Source: Metellina segmentata (taxonomy: Eukaryota; Arthropoda; Arachnida; Araneae; Tetragnathidae). Taken from it: DNA of 64,000 nt. Position 1 is the stretch's first letter. Each line of letters opens with the position of its first letter. Of this stretch, positions 9,878-19,853 are shown one piece after another. The DNA is taken from contig OX375881.1 in the NCBI GenBank assembly GCA_947359465.1, forward strand, positions 123,577,967-123,641,966, written 5' to 3'. The notes beneath the pieces are model-generated. The model was given only the letters and a program-made list of their open reading frames with translations, was not told the origin of the DNA and made no database searches. A program made the position numbers and the translations under genes.

Positions 9878-10689
9878 TGGTTATACATTTTGTAAAGTTT
9901 TGTATGCGTAAAATAAGTAGAATAAAATATTTAAAAATGTTCGCATATGTATTTTCTAAACGAGATTTCTAACTGAGATTCCAAAAGGTTTGACGAGATT
10001 CCAAGTAGTTGTGAAACATCGTGTCTTGATTTCGTTTAAAAAATAAATTTCTAGTTATTTTGTAAGATTTTGAGTTTTCCACGTGAGACTTTTTTCTATG
10101 CGGTCCCTATTCACAGCATAAAAAATAAAAAATTTAATGTGTATTTTTATAGCTACACGTGAAGTTTTCGAAGATTTTTTTTATGCGTTTTCTTTTATGG
10201 GGTCCTTATCTACCGCACAAAAACAGGTTTGAGTGTATTAATTTCGTAAATAATAATAAATATTAATATTTATTTTGATAATTAAAAAGCCTATAGATTG
10301 TGTTTGGGTTTTTGGGTAACAAAGGATGGGAAAACATTACCAAGGAAAATTACTATCATAGTTTTTAGCAAATGTAACAAAAACGTGAATCACCAATTCA
10401 ACATTAGGAGATCTAATTTTCAAACACTTACAAATCGGTGAAAAATCCAATAAAATTGATGAACTTTTATTTATTTCCGCTTGAAATGGTGTATAGAATC
10501 CAAATTTGTGATAAAAGATGGGGGGTTCGTATTGAAATTTTCGGAACAAGCACCCAATTTAATATGAAGACGGCCCCGTTAGACAAATTTTAAGTATTGA
10601 TATTTGCAGAAAATATTCATTTCTATCATTCACATTTCACAATTCTTTCACAATACTCATTTCACAAACACGAGATACTCTGATCTGTA

Positions 10690-10905
10690 AAGATCTTTCC
10701 TTTTGAATTTGATACCGTACCGTCACCAATATCCCGTTGTGTTGTTCCAATGCAACGTAGATTCAAATACCTACCTGCCCGTCTGAAATCTCTTTAATGC
10801 CTTTTATGACCAACATATTTAACTTAAAGGGTCTTGCCTTTCGGATTCGATCCCGAACCATCGCCAATAGCCCGTTATTTTGCTCCAGTGGAACGTTTAT
10901 TAACC
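10690..10905 (+). mobile_element. Two SINE-1 3' fragments in tandem
   Basis: Positions 10690-10778 (CCGTACCGTCACC, ATATCCCGTTGTGTTG, AATACCTACCTGCCC) and about 10835-10905 (CGATCCCGAACCATCG, AATAGCCCGTTATTTTG) are successive 5'-truncated copies of the SINE-1 body and tail. Confidence 0.65.
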
Positions 10906-11549
10906 TACCTCTTTTAATCTAAACAAAAAGTACCCAAATACCGCTATCAGTCGTGTATATTCGTCAATGATAAAGCTTTGTGTCATCCCAAAACGGTTAG
11001 AAAAAGTTCTTCATTTCGTATTTTTACTAAGTCTATTCATTAGAGGTATAAAAATATCCTTCCTCAAAACTTTCGTGTTAGAACTAAATTACGGTTTCAA
11101 TATATTTTTTGGGAGTTAAGTGATTTAATTCCAGTAGACAACTACCGCCATGGAAGTTTATCAAACGAAGTGATTAATTACTCAGTGAAAATTTTTAAAA
11201 CTAGATAAATTGTTTTATTTTTCGGGCTCATTTATTAACAAAACTATTTTTTTTAGCTTTTCCAATAAGTGAGCCATTTTTCAAAAGGTGGGGAGATTTA
11301 TTATAAATTTAAGCGCCCATTTTTAATCTCTCGTTTTGTCATTATTCAGTCATTTAGTGTAGTGTAATTTTAGAGTTTGAAAACTGTTATCAACGGTAGA
11401 GTAAAATGTTTCTAATTTGTGATTCGTTTCAAAAATAGTAATTTTTCGGAAAGCTGTGACAACTATTGAAAATTAATTCAATGTATAGTTCTAGAGTCAA
11501 TCTATAAGGATTTTTCTGTTTCGTGTGTGCTTTGATTTTCCAAGTATTA
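10906..11549. other. No gene seen
   Basis: AT-rich spacer up to the Tc1 element. Only short chance ORFs; nothing recognised on either strand. Confidence 0.5.
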
Positions 11550-11551
11550 TA

Positions 11552-12940
11552 AACTCTATAACAAAAAATTCGACGCACCAAGAAAAATCATCCGATTGCT
11601 TTGAAATTTCGTATGCAAAAATGTTTTGACCAAATATGCAAATGATTAAAATTTGGTGTCCAATGAATGAATAGTGCGATCTCCAGCGCATCGGAACTGC
11701 GCATCCAGCAGATGTATATAAAGAGTTCTTCATGAACTGTTGTTAAAAATTTCTGCTGCATTGCGATTTAGGATACCTTTCAACGACTGAAAAAATGCCT
11801 CGCCGCAGGATTCGAGCTCATTACGAGCAACTTTCAGAGTTTGAAAGAGGTCGTATCATTGCATTGAAAGAGGCAGGTTGGGCAAATCGGAGAATCGCTC
11901 GTTATGTGAGTCGAAGCGATGCGGCGATTAGAAGATGCTGGCAAGAGTGGGTGGACAGTGGCAGATTTCAGCGGCATGATGGTAGCGGTCGACGTAGGGC
12001 CACAACAGATCGCGAGGACAGAGTGATTGTCAGATCAGCTGTCACAGCGCCTGATTCATCAGTCGTGCGACCCACACACGAGTGTCCACCATGACCATTC
12101 ACAGACGGCTGAGAGAGCGAAATCTACGCTCATACCGACCGTTACGCCACCTGCTACTCACGTCTGCACACTGTCGAGCCAGATTACAGTGGTGCTTGGC
12201 TCGATCAGGCTAGAATGATGCTGACTGGGGACGTATAGTTTTTATAGACGAATCCCGTTTCTAACTGTGTCCTGACGATCATCGAAGACGTGTATGGAGA
12301 CGCGCAGGGCAGCGTGCCGATCCTGCTTTCACTATTGCACGCCACATGGGCCCTCAACAAAGAGTTATGGTCTGGGGGCCATTTCCCTTGATAGCCGGAC
12401 CCCTTTGGTCGTCATTAGAGGTACACTTACTGCACAGAGGTTCGTTGACGATATTCTGAGACCTGTTTTGCTACCGTTCCTTTCGCAGTACCCTGGGCAT
12501 TTTTTTCAGCAAGACAATGCCAGACCACATACGGCACGTGTTGCTATGAACTGTCTTGAAGCTTGTCAAACGCTTCCTTGTACAGCCAGATCACGGGATA
12601 TCTCTCCAATCGAGCATGTCTGGGATATGATGGGAAGGCGACTGCATCCGGTAGGGAATGTTGTTGACGTAGTCCGACAATTGGAGCAAATTTGGCAAGA
12701 AATACCGCAGGAGACCATTCGGGAGCTTTATCGGTCTATGTCACGCCGTGTGGCAGCTTGGTTTAAGGATAGAGGCGGGTCAACACCTTATTGAGCTCGT
12801 TACTGTAACTCTGAAATAAATCATTCAATTGTTCTGAAATTTTAATCCTTTTCTATTCTGTACATAATTTTCCTATCCACCAATTTTTGACTCCATCGAA
12901 CAACTCCTTCTTGGTGCGTCAATTTTTTTGTTATAGAGTG
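11552..12940 (+). mobile_element. Tc1-like transposon with both ends
   Basis: Terminal inverted repeats AACTCTATAACAAAAAATT / CACTCTATAACAAAAAAAT, followed by GACGCACCAAGAA, are flanked by TA on each side (11550-11551 and 12941-12942). The element is 1389 bp and contains one decayed transposase. Only the first base differs between the ends over the first 11 positions. Confidence 0.85.
11795..12794 (+). pseudogene. Tc1 transposase, multiply disrupted
   Basis: The N-terminal paired-type helix-turn-helix is clear (MPRRRIRAHYEQLSEFERG, RRIARYVSRSDAAIRRCWQE). The frame is lost after about 12060 and regained in pieces: RRLRERNLRSYRPL, ARLQWCLARSG with a stop, and VFIDESRF carrying the first catalytic Asp. 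After it come VVIRGTLTAQRFVDD, FFQQDNARPHTARV with the second Asp, and SPIEHVWDMMGRR with the Glu. It ends RGGSTPY and a TGA. The DD34E residues can all be found, but at least two stops and several frameshifts make it inactive. It once cut and pasted the surrounding 1.4-kb element. Confidence 0.85.
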
Positions 12941-13214
12941 TAAAACAGATTTTCTTGGGGGTTTACAAATGTCATAATAAAACATGTTATTAATTGACTA
13001 TTTAGACATTCTGAAGAGCATTTGAAGTTCAAATTTATAAATGAAACATTGCGAGTTAAAATTTATAAATTATTGAAGGCTTTAGGAGTTAAAATTATAA
13101 ATGATTGAAGCATTAAAAGCTAAATTTTATATAAATTATTGAAGCTTTGAAAGCTAGAACTTATTAGTTGTTTAGTCACACAAGCGACTTGTTTTGACTA
13201 TCCTTTAAGGTGGG

Positions 13215-13530
13215 GGGACGCAGTATCCCGGTTGGGCGAGTAAAAAATTACCAATAGGAGGGTTGTGAGTTCGAATGCAACCCAAAACAACCGTCGTGTA
13301 CAAAGGGGCTGGTGCACGTTAAGTATATCATGGCCTCAAATGGTCTCACGGTGGCGTGGTGTAATTTGGAGGGTGGGATGCCAGCTTAGGTGTTGCTTCG
13401 TCATCTGACCGTGGTTCAAAATGACATGGTGTTGTCCTCGGATCTTCCCCTTCGAGTTTGATCCCTTACCGTCGCCAATAGCCTATTGTGTGGCTCCATT
13501 ATGACTTTAATTAAATACTTATCTCACCTT
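13215..13530 (+). mobile_element. SINE-1, full length
   Basis: Head TATCCCGGTTGGGCGAGTAA, B box GTGAGTTCGAATGCAACCC, body (ACAACCGTCGTGTACAAAGG, TGGTGTTGTCCTCGGATC) and tail TTTAATTAAATACTTATC are all present in order. Confidence 0.75.
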
Positions 13531-13594
13531 GACCAATAGGGGTCGTCGTGTAAAGTGTATTCTTGATGCTTTTACAACCTGTTAGTTGTAGTTT

Positions 13595-13680
13595 GATTCC
13601 TCCCCGGGTGTAATTTCTCTTCTATGTTGGTAACTTTCGATCTGTGTATGTCGATTATATAATGCATGTCATAAAAACCA
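13595..13680 (+). mobile_element. SINE-2 tail fragment
   Basis: TCCTCCCCGGGTGTAATTTC, then TCTTCTATGTTGGTAACTTTC and GTGTATGTCGATTAT, match the part of the 32.3-kb SINE-2 copy just past its tRNA-like head. The head itself is missing. Confidence 0.45.
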
Positions 13681-13877
13681 ATCAACTATTTTGGCCAATG
13701 AGAAAAAAAACGCATTATTTATGTGATGATACTTTTACTTATGATACCTTGTGATATTTAGTTCAGTCAAACCTAAATAAATGGCACCATCCAAAGTGGC
13801 TTTTAAAAGAAACATCTTTAATATTTGGAATATTTACTTTATAGTTCATTTTCAATTAAGCCTCGCTATCGATAGGT

Positions 13878-14155
13878 GACGTCCTCGGATCTTTCTCTTC
13901 GGGTTTGATCCCGGCCAAATGCCCGTTGTGTTGCTCCAGTGCTAGGTTAATTAAAAATACCTACTTACCCAGAAGGTTATTCAAGCTTAGCTGAATCTCC
14001 CTGTACAGGCTGATGTACGAAATAACTTCCACCCATAGCCCTGGTAAAATAGGAAATCGACACTTGCAGATTACTCAGAGGTGCCGGCGCGAGTGGTGAA
14101 ATCTGATTGATCTGCGCGCTTCCTATTTGACCGTTAATTAAAATATCTACTTTCC
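13878..14155 (+). mobile_element. SINE-1 3' end and a second tiny tail
   Basis: 13878-13968 holds GTCCTCGGATCTTTCTCTTC, GATCCCGGCCAAATG, CGTTGTGTTGCTCCAG and AATACCTACTTACCC. A second tail piece, GACCGTTAATTAAAATATC, lies at about 14131. The segment between them is unassigned. Confidence 0.55.
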
Positions 14156-14277
14156 TCTCTAATCGATACAAAAAGTAGTTTACGTTTTGAAGTTTTACAA
14201 GTGGAATCTGAAACGATTCCCATCCAAATAGATCTAAATTAGTGATATTTTTTCCCTTCAATTTTCATAGTAGTTAA

Positions 14278-14402
14278 TGTAAAAGCTTCAAAAATGATTG
14301 CTAAAGGTAAACAAGATACAACCTACAGAGCTACGTAATAACTACTGACAGTTTTATCCTTTTAGTTTTATCATCGTTATCAATCATTTTTAAAGCTTTT
14401 AC
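14278..14402. repeat. Imperfect inverted repeat, 23-bp arms
   Basis: TGTAAAAGCTTCAAAAATGA at 14278 is mirrored by TCATTTTTAAAGCTTTTACA ending at 14402, with about 80 nt between. It may be a small foldback element. No coding content. Confidence 0.4.
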
Positions 14403-14736
14403 ATTGGCAAAGGTTTTTATCTGCTCTATTAATCTTTTAAATCATGTGCATGATAAGAAATTTGTAGAAACCGAAATTTCGTAGATTAAATTTGGATTGC
14501 TTGATGTGGTGAATCAAATCGGTGTTATGAAAAGTCTATTTTAGAAAATTAATTAGTTCTGGAAAAGATATTTACGGTAAGGAGCTCTAAACTCGATACT
14601 CATAATCCTGAAACGGATGATCCAGGCAATGTACCGAAAAACTTTGTATCCGTCACACTGGCGTCACTGTTTGTACTAGAAAATAAGATGGGTTAAAAAA
14701 CTGCATCATTGACTGGAATGAGTACAACTTATTAGA
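14403..14736. other. No gene seen
   Basis: AT-rich sequence without recognisable features. Confidence 0.4.
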
Positions 14737-14961
14737 ATGAGTCACTTCATTTTCTACGAAGCAGAAGTTGTGATTAGGAGTGCAGCCGTCAAGAGAGAAC
14801 TAGAAGCACTCGTGCTAACGGGGAGAGATCTTTTTGACGGCATAAATGTGCGTCATGTGATGAACACGCTCATCAAGGAACCAAAAGGTTGAGGCAGCAT
14901 CTCCAGAGAACTCGTATCGTTCCTGGCACACATCAGCCCAAAAGTCAAAGCCCATAAACCG
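14737..14961 (+). other. Candidate exon or exon relic
   Basis: From ATG at 14737 the frame reads MSHFIFYEAEVVIRSAAVKR, then ELEALVLTGRDLF and RHVMNTLIKEPKG. A TGA at 14890 follows, and the same frame continues SISRELVSFLAHISPKV to a good splice-donor-like sequence, CCG|GTGAGT, at 14962. Composition is more protein-like and more GC-rich than the surroundings. I recognise no family. The in-frame stop argues for a pseudogene or a transposon fragment. Confidence 0.22.
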
Positions 14962-15365
14962 GTGAGTACCATTCTTCTAAACACTTGCCCAGAGTTCACT
15001 TTTGGCCCCTCCAAACCCATAGTCACCTCAATAACAGCATCCTACGTTTATTTTGGATATATTCAAAATTAGGTGTTGTTTTTGGTAGGAATGGAGTTTG
15101 CTCTCAATTTCGTAAAGAGCACTGTATGCAAATTTCATGCAAAATTTTGTTACGTTTAATACTCATCTAATAGCATTTGAACTTGCTCTACTGCGATCAA
15201 TGCACGATTACAAGGAGTGGTTCAATTTAACTTTTAATCTTTAGTGGTTTTAAGCAATTTCTACATGCATACCAGTGCATAGCATCTGTACTTAACTTTC
15301 TTTACCCCTCGCTCGCGTAATGTCACCGGCAAACCTGTAGTCTTTGCTGCATGACTTCTAAGCAT
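14962..15365. other. No gene seen
   Basis: AT-rich sequence with a 61-codon chance frame. Nothing recognised. Confidence 0.4.
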
Positions 15366-15640
15366 TTTAGAACTTCTGAGTCAATTGAACTTTTCCATAG
15401 GATTCGGCTCTACAGAACAATAAAATATTTCCAAAGAATTCCACTCTAAGGGACAATGAAATCTTTCCAAAGGATTCTGCTGTAAAGGACAATAAAATAT
15501 TCAAAATAACTCTATTCTAAGAAAATGATCTATAAATTCTTATAGAATTCTACTATACATAATGAGCCAATTGAATCTTTTCAAAGGGTTCTACTTTAAG
15601 GAGTATTTTTTTTTCTTTCCAGAGGATTCTACTCTGAAAA
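15366..15640. repeat. Degenerate ~37-bp minisatellite, about 8 units
   Basis: The motif GGATTCTACTCTAAG plus ACAATAAAATCTTTCCAAA recurs with starts near 15368, 15401, 15436, 15473, 15510, 15545, 15588 and 15624. Spacings run from 33 to 43 bp, mostly 35-37. Units are diverged. Confidence 0.65.
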
Positions 15641-15667
15641 AAGAAAGAATATTTCTAGTGGTTGAAT

Positions 15668-15731
15668 GAATCCATGGATTCTTTCAACCTATATTAAATT
15701 ACTAGCATTGGCTGTAAGAATCCATGGATTC
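15668..15731. repeat. Two copies of a 14-bp perfect palindrome
   Basis: GAATCCATGGATTC occurs at 15668-15681 and again at 15718-15731, each followed by TTT. The sequence echoes the GGATTC core of the adjacent minisatellite. Confidence 0.6.
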
Positions 15732-15739
15732 TTTAAATC

Positions 15740-16929
15740 AATACATGTAGTAATTTGGACATCAAGTGTGCTGTGGGGTTAAACATCACTACACTACTTG
15801 GAAATATTTCTATCTTCACGGGATTTATTGCTATGTTCATACGAATGTGTCGTTATTGATATTTCATGCCTCATTTCAATCAATTTATAATGAATATGGC
15901 ATTGATATTCACAAACGAATTTCATACCTCTAAAAGATACAAAAATGAGTAACAGCCATTTCGTTTTCCATTCGACAATTCGGTGTTGCCATTCAGAACT
16001 AAACAATATAACGTCGATTTCTGTGCTACATCAGGGGTACGTCTATACAAATTTTAACAGAGTTATTATTTTCTTTTAAAACCATCCCATTCTATCTCTA
16101 ATTGCAAACACACCATGCATGTTTACTTAGAAAATCGTTACACTTAAATACCCTAGGAATTTCCTCATTCATACGATAAGTACACACAAGGAAGAGTTAG
16201 CGATGACGTATGCGCTTTTATTAGTCGTTATAGTTTATGGTATTTGCAGAAGTGCCGCTGAAATTTCATTGCAGACGAAGGAAACATGAAACGTTTCTCA
16301 GTAATTCTGCAATTCCCGTCTCGTTTTGGAAAATTACGTTTTTATTTACCGCGTTTTTGAAATGCGCTCTAAGCAGTTGCATTGTTTTAAAGCGACTCGA
16401 CTCCGATGCAGATGACTCCATTTCTGTCATGGTTATTGAAAAACGGGGCGTTAAACTTCCGAAGCTTACGACAGCACTCTCGGGTTGCGCTTTTATTGGC
16501 CGAAAATACGGCATAACGCGGATTGTGTACTCGTGACGCTAAAGCTGTCGTTCATTTAAAGTTGTGGAGTTGATTTTCGCAAGCCAGAGTGCTTTTAAAA
16601 ATAAACTTGTTCTTCGAGAGAATTTTTACTTCGATTTGGGATTACAAGTTTTGGACACATTTCTAATGCTCGAATGGACTTCAAATATTTCAACTTTAAG
16701 ATTTTTAAATTTAACTTCAATGTAGAAGATATTTTTAAAAATGACGTCACATTTGGAATGGTGGCACAGGAGTCGGTAAGAATATTTTGATATAAATATA
16801 GATATATAAGCAGCTTGTACCTTATATAACACATTAGCTTATTATGTCTTTACTTATCAATAAACATTTTGGTTTCTATTTGTCAAATTCCTGTAACTTA
16901 TTATGTATATAAAGGTTCAACCCTTTGAG
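15740..16929. other. No assignable gene; holds a two-strand ORF segment
   Basis: Apart from the open segment at 16237-16536, which is listed separately, this AT-rich stretch shows only short chance ORFs and no repeat family I can place. Confidence 0.4.
16237..16536. other. Segment open on both strands, unassigned
   Basis: A 99-codon plus frame (RLDSDADDSISVMVIEKRG in its middle) overlaps an 82-codon minus frame (SFGSLTPRFSITMTEMESS). The GC content is higher than in the flanks. One strand may be a diverged exon and the other its shadow, but I cannot say which. No domain recognised. Confidence 0.2.
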
Positions 16930-17125
16930 TGGTTTTGACGCGATATCTCATCCATCGACATCTGACCCAATTAGCTAATGACGTTCCATCAAGATATTGC
17001 AGAATTTTTGATGACGAGATTAACATATGGTTCGTTTTCCTCTAACAAGATATCTTGTCCATCAAGATTTGGACAGTTTTGCTAACGATGAGGCATCGCA
17101 TCGAGACAACCACCTGGTGGATTAA
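16930..17125 (+). repeat. Dispersed ~43-bp GATATCTCGTCC repeat
   Basis: Units such as GCGATATCTCATCCATCGAC and AAGATATCTTGTCCATCAAG alternate with TTTTGCTAACGATGAG. The block closes with ACAACCACCTGGTGGATTAA. The same unit and closing palindrome recur at 29625-29730. Related blocks are at 24535, 30215, 32553 and 63005. Confidence 0.55.
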
Positions 17126-17242
17126 AATATATGTCACCCATTCTCTCATTCCTGTTCTCCGGAACCTTCCTTTCTCTGCCTGAATCTTTATTTCTCACCT
17201 GTGAGGCTTTATTTCTTGTAACTTCCGTAGGTGAATTTAATT

Positions 17243-17350
17243 ATACTAGGGGGTCCGCCCCCTGCTCGTTAACGCTCGCCAACCCCCGGAGGATTGCTTT
17301 GTTATCCTCATTGGTTCGCTGCGCGAATCTATGCTCGCTTTGCTCGCATT
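17243..17350 (-). repeat. GC-rich inverted motif cluster
   Basis: GGGGGTCCGCCCCCTGCTCG, then ACGCTCGCCAACCCCCGG and GCTCGCTTTGCTCGC. It is the partner, in opposite orientation, of the motif at 8860-8925. A terminus of an unidentified mobile element is the simplest reading. Confidence 0.4.
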
Positions 17351-18885
17351 AATGAAGACATGTGTCCTAGAAGAAGGAATTGATTATAAAATAAGATATT
17401 CCAAAAAATATTTTTCGAATCTAAATTTGCAGAAAAGATGTATACAGCACCTCTGGAATCAGAATTCAAATGAAAACTTTGAGCAATTTATAATTCGAAA
17501 TGTGAGCGCTGTTTTGGAAATTGAGTATCCAGCATGTTATTTGTGTGTTTATTCCCCAGCACTCAAGCCACCCACACTTTTTTATTAAGCTGTCAAAAGT
17601 TGCACTGCAAGCGTCTTGTTGAACTATAATTGTTGGCCCTGAAAAGGACCGTTTTTTAAATGGCCCTGAAAGGATCCTCCGTTTTCTTTGATTTCTAATT
17701 ATAAAATGCAACAGCTCGACTAAAATTAATTTTTTTCAATAAAATTTCATCTTATAACGCTATAATTTCAATTGAGGCGCGAGGTTTCGTGGTAAACAAA
17801 GAATCGTACAGTGTTGCCAAAACGCGATAACTAAACACGTCTTTTTTGCGTGCCACGTAAGAGAATTATATATATAGATTCCTCTCTGGAGAGTATTTCA
17901 ATGTTCTGGGTCAATAAAATATATGTGTGTATCTCCACTACTTGGCGTTGTCTTTCGCGTGTTTGGCACATCCTGTCCTCGTTCCATAAAACCCAATGCA
18001 ACCATTGCTTGGCACCCATTCATAAATTACCTCCTCTTGGACCAAACCATCAGGGACACATCTGTAGGTTTGAACTAGCGTGTCTTTGCTGTACTGGCTC
18101 AGAATGCCAGTTTCGTGGATGATTCTATTTAGGACCGTATGTAAGTCGCTAGATATTAAACTCGTGAAAAGGGAATCCACACTTCAGTTCAATTCTTTCG
18201 TAACTTGTTTCTACAGTCAGTCAACTATTATTATTTATTTACTTGTCTGGTAGTCCTTTTCCGTGTCTTCAATGATTTTGAAGCATATTTATGGAATGAA
18301 TAAATTCAGAATGTTATTCGATTTCCATCACGAGGGAAACGACGTTAAACTGAGATGACTGGGTGTGTTTTTGTTTAGCATTTTGTTCGTAGCAATTATA
18401 AAAACGACCTTAAAAGAAACACTCACTTAAAAAACAAGAAAAAGAAACACGATAAAGGATATGCGAATTTTTGAAGCAACACCACTCACGAAGCCCATTC
18501 TACTCACATTCATGTCGCCTAACAAGTTACGAAAGTAATCGAATTGAAGAATCGATTCACTTTTCACGAGTTTAATATCTACCGAACAACCTACGGTCCT
18601 AAATACAATACAATACAATACAATAGAATTGTCCACACAACTGGCTCCGACTCTGAGCCAGTTTAGCAAAGGCTCGCTAGTGTAGGTGTGTAGGGGCTTC
18701 ACGGTACTCGAGTGATCTTTTCTTTTCTAATCTCTCTTTTTTTCGCCGTCACGACGTTTTTTGCTTGACCTTGTCTGGCCTGTGTTGGGTGAAGCTTGGT
18801 GTCTCTTTTCTCTCTTTCGTCTCATGCTCTTACTTTCTCTCTATAGCCTGGTTCCGCATAGGTATAATAGGGCGCGTCGTGTCTT
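17351..18885. other. No assignable gene
   Basis: AT-rich with chance ORFs. It contains one exon-like stretch (17938-18129 minus, listed separately) and an (AATAC)n microsatellite of about five units near 18600-18626. Confidence 0.4.
17938..18129 (-). other. Candidate exon relic
   Basis: The minus-strand frame reads NRIIHETGILSQYSKDTLVQ, then TYRCVPDGLVQEEVIYEWV and IGFYGTRTGCAKHAKDN. It has balanced, protein-like composition and higher GC than its flanks. An acceptor-like TCCTAAATAG precedes it. No family recognised. It could be host exon debris or a transposon piece. Confidence 0.2.
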
Positions 18886-19030
18886 AGTGGGCATTCCGTC
18901 TGAGCTAGCAACGTTCGCGTTTTAGGCGATGCAGGTTCCCTATATGTATTTCTCTCTTCCATGTCAGTTAAACTTCCATTCTGTGCGTGTCTCTTACTTG
19001 ACACTGTATTTAGTATATTGCCCTTGTGAC
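18886..19030 (+). mobile_element. SINE-2 copy
   Basis: TCTTAGTGGGCATTCCG, GAGCTAGCAACGTTCGCG, then CATGTCAGTTAAACTTCC and ATTCTGTGCGTGTCTCTTAC run in the same order as in the 32345-32550 copy. The B box is degraded here. Confidence 0.5.
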
Positions 19031-19387
19031 ATCACCCCAAAACCAAGGTAAGAGCATAGATATAAGTCATAGTTGTTTAACATACCCTGGAGGTATTTCC
19101 TATAATAAAACTTCCAATAAAACTTCCCTTGTCCGTTTCTTAACCAGTGTGTTGCAGCTTGACCTTTGTTCTGGTGTTATGCCTAGTTAGGTACCCATTT
19201 GGGGCAATTACTATGTATGTTGTCTGCCTGCTTTTAATATAACTGATGTAGCGGTGTCTGCTGGATTAGTAATTATTTTTATACCTGTTGCATCCAACCC
19301 CTCATATCAGCCATTAATTTTTAGCCTTGAACACTTAAGATCATTGTCAAATAGTCTGACCATTGTCAAATAGTCTTGAGTGCAGTG

Positions 19388-19853
19388 TCAAACTGCCAAT
19401 ATGTTTTTTAAACAATCCAACGAACTTCCATTTCTTATAATCCTAGAGTAGTCTTCAACCGAGAGATAAACAATGGTAGAACCTAATCTCATCGGATCAA
19501 CGGTATCCAAAGTACCTCCATCAAAAACGGCGTTCGTCCAAATCAGGCCAAAGTTGTTTAAACTCTTTATCATGTAAACAACTGGATTCACTGCTTTCGT
19601 TGGCGCTGATTAACGCAATGGCTGCATTACAAAGTCGCTCAACATGCACTATGAATGGATGGTGTGGCATTCTAACACCAATCAAATTAGTTTTGGTAAT
19701 CAAATCTTTAATAATATATGGTAATGCTTCGAAAAGAAGAGTAACCGGTCCAGGGAGCAAATAGTTGAGCAAAGGGCTTCTTGTGCCAAATACACATCTT
19801 TTTCTTCCACCCCTGTGTCTTTTCTTCCTGTGTCGTCTCTTTTTATCTGACAT
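19388..19853 (-). pseudogene. C-terminal half of YRDC/Sua5-like threonylcarbamoyl-AMP synthase
   Basis: YRDC/Sua5 enzymes make threonylcarbamoyl-AMP from Thr, bicarbonate and ATP for the tRNA t6A modification. The minus frame from 19853 reads LLNYLLPGPVTLLFEALP, NLIGVRMPHHPF, AIALISANESSE, then HDKEFKQLWPDLD. These match the family's PGPVT, G(V/I)R.P.H.F, SAN and EF..LWP..D landmarks. After LWPDLD an apparent 4-base insertion (GAAC, about 19530) shifts the frame, and the homology resumes as AVFDGGTLDTVDP, RLGSTIVYLSV and YSRIIRNGSSLDC to a TGA at 19388-19390. The nucleotide-binding N-terminal half (K..R, S..T motifs) is absent. In its place is a basic stretch, MSDKKRRHRKKRHRGGRKR. It is therefore a broken partial copy. 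No intron or poly(A) signature shows whether it is a retrocopy or an exon relic. Confidence 0.7.

Larger units (their letters stand above)
9231..10235 (+). mobile_element. TA-flanked DNA transposon derivative (element B)
   Basis: The ends are CACTCAGACTTGTTTTTGTG and the inverted CACTCAAACCTGTTTTTGTG, flanked by TA at 9229-9230 and 10236-10237. This is the target duplication of the Tc1/mariner/pogo group. Removing it rejoins family A cleanly. It carries a short transposase-tail relic (9800-9877) and has itself received a foldback element (9392-9749). Confidence 0.7.
6435..10640 (-). mobile_element. Family A copy 2, broken into three pieces
   Basis: Three separated blocks match copy 1 (4118-5360) in reverse complement and in the expected order. 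Block 6435-6775 matches 4940-5275, block 8915-9228 matches 4640-4930, and block 10240-10640 matches 4190-4610. The first gap holds a pogo-like transposon (about 6780-8914) and the second a TA-flanked element (9231-10235). The copy lacks the outermost terminal motifs on both sides. Alignment was by eye; the order and orientation of the blocks are the strong evidence. Confidence 0.7.

Noticed and set aside
13977..14261. Minus-strand frame with NLDLFGWESFQIPLVKL, briefly compared to a glycosidase exon
   Set aside because: The resemblance is too short, and the middle of the frame (KVDILINGQ) comes from a SINE-1 tail.
15366..15640. CRISPR-like spaced repeats
   Set aside because: The units are diverged and directly abutting with no unique spacers, and the sequence is eukaryotic; it is a minisatellite.
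18600..18626. (AATAC)n tract as a functional element
   Set aside because: An ordinary short microsatellite of about five units.
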